DNA from: Nanobdellati archaeon
GTDB taxonomy: Archaea > Nanobdellota > Nanobdellia > Woesearchaeales > JAADFO01
Assembly (NCBI GenBank): GCA_013152815.1
Contig: JAADFO010000026.1
Location: forward strand, 1-38,893
Reading direction: 5' to 3'
Length of the DNA: 38,893 nt
The notes under the pieces were generated by a model. That model was not told the DNA's origin. It searched no databases and saw nothing but the letters and a program-made list of their open reading frames with translations. A program made the translations under genes and the position numbers. Shown here piece after piece: positions 38,262 to 38,893 of this stretch. Each line of letters starts with the position of its first letter. Position 1 is the first letter of the stretch.

Positions 38262-38893
38262 ATGGACGATGAGCAGTGTAAGGGTTGTTGCAGACCGAGA
38301 GCGAGAGTTGGTGATGTTGTCGAGAATTTCAAGCTTGAAGCCTACCATGGCGATGAGACCAGGCTGGTGTCGCTTTCTGACTATAAGGGCAAATGGGTCG
38401 TCCTGCTGTTCTATCCGGCAGACTTCACCTTTGTCTGTCCTACCGAATTGTCTGAGGCCGCCGACATGTATGAGCAGTTCCAGAAGGAGAACGCAGAGAT
38501 CCTGTCTGTCTCTACCGACACGGTCTTTGCGCATAAGGCCTGGCACGACACATCTGATACCATCAAGAAGATAAAGTATCCGATGCTTGCCGATCCCAAC
38601 GGCAGGCTGTGCAGGTACTTCGGGACATACATCAAGGGAAGGATGCACGATGTGCAGGAACCCCCTGTCGAAGACCAGGGCCTTTCCTTGAGGGGGACGT
38701 TCATCATCGATCCGAAGGGTGTCTTGAAGAGCGCGGACATCCACGACAATTCCATCGGCAGGAACGCGAAAGAGATCCTCCGCAAGCTGCAGGCAGCGAA
38801 GTTCACAGAAGAGCATCAGGGAATGGTCTGTCCAGCTTCGTGGACTCCCGGCGGCGAGACACTCAAGCCGGGGCTTGACCTGGTCGGAAAGAT
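38262..38893 (+). CDS. Peroxiredoxin (AhpC/TSA 2-Cys type), 3' end cut by the window
   Basis: 210 codons are visible and the frame is open to the edge; the track lists only shadows here. GAGGTGG lies 7 nt before the ATG. FYPADFTFVCPTELSE holds the peroxidatic Cys59, and GMVCPASWTPGG holds the resolving Cys190, as in typical 2-Cys peroxiredoxins. LRGTFIIDPKGVLKS and HDNSIGRNAKEILRKLQA match the family. An unusual N-terminal cysteine cluster (CKGCC, residues 6-10) could add a disulphide or metal site. The enzyme reduces hydrogen peroxide and organic peroxides and could be recharged through the thioredoxin reductase at 15693. Confidence 0.93.
   Translation, partial: MDDEQCKGCCRPRARVGDVVENFKLEAYHGDETRLVSLSDYKGKWVVLLFYPADFTFVCPTELSEAADMYEQFQKENAEILSVSTDTVFAHKAWHDTSDTIKKIKYPMLADPNGRLCRYFGTYIKGRMHDVQEPPVEDQGLSLRGTFIIDPKGVLKSADIHDNSIGRNAKEILRKLQAAKFTEEHQGMVCPASWTPGGETLKPGLDLVGK

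Noticed and set aside
1-38893. tRNA or rRNA genes
   Set aside because: I looked for T-loop motifs and conserved rRNA blocks by eye and found none; a covariance-model scan would settle it.

Overview
The window is archaeal chromosome. It carries a sliding-clamp PCNA, both subunits of D-family DNA polymerase (DP1 and DP2), Orc1/Cdc6, a histone-fold protein, Hjc resolvase, an RPA-like OB-fold protein, aIF2-beta, tRNA-splicing endonuclease and tRNase Z. Promoters are TATA-type, and several TATA boxes sit about 26 bp upstream of the ATG, as expected for leaderless mRNAs. PolD plus histone excludes most Crenarchaeota. The many single-pass secreted proteins, the CxDGIQNQEETxxDCGG repeats and the giant cadherin-like surface proteins suggest a DPANN-type archaeon (Woesearchaeales-like is my guess). 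That placement is inference, because no rRNA is present.

Region 1 (1-11.2 kb, all minus strand) is an accessory envelope cluster. About 17 genes lie in roughly four transcription units, and nearly every product begins with a short basic stretch followed by one hydrophobic helix, often resembling archaeal class III (prepilin-like) signals. Among them are proteins with C-terminal domains that normally cut bacterial peptidoglycan: an intact SLT lytic transglycosylase, an M15/VanY DD-carboxypeptidase with its metal ligands, an Amidase_3-like domain with one zinc ligand replaced, and a second SLT-like domain without its catalytic Glu. They sit beside four very small membrane-anchored proteins with a shared six-cysteine pattern ending in CC. 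Archaea do not make murein, so this looks like an outward-facing apparatus acting on bacterial walls. It is the best candidate for an undescribed system here.

Region 2 (11.3-19.6 kb) is mixed housekeeping: PCNA coupled to a PMT-type glycosyltransferase, an FAD/NAD reductase, an MscS channel, thioredoxin reductase, EndA, tRNase Z, and a histone/Hjc pair sharing one palindromic TATA box.

Region 3 (19.6-27.1 kb) is a replication origin island. Two Orc-binding (ORB) elements in inverted orientation flank an extremely AT-rich stretch and a long purine tract, followed by cdc6, DP1 and DP2. DP2 has no intein.

Region 4 (27.1-36.5 kb, mostly minus) has aIF2-beta with a DUF424 protein, an unrecognised helical protein, and two large glycosylation-rich cadherin-like surface proteins. 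The promoters of the 911-codon surface-protein ORF and of a small unknown gene upstream share the same architecture: two 13-bp palindromes (consensus GTTGATAATCAAC) exactly 38 bp apart with the TATA box between them.

Region 5 (36.6 kb to the end, plus) has an RPA-like protein, a YdjM/DUF457-type membrane protein coupled to it, and a 2-Cys peroxiredoxin cut by the window edge.

No tRNA, rRNA, CRISPR array or insertion sequence was seen. Most long ORFs on the opposite strand of these genes are shadows.
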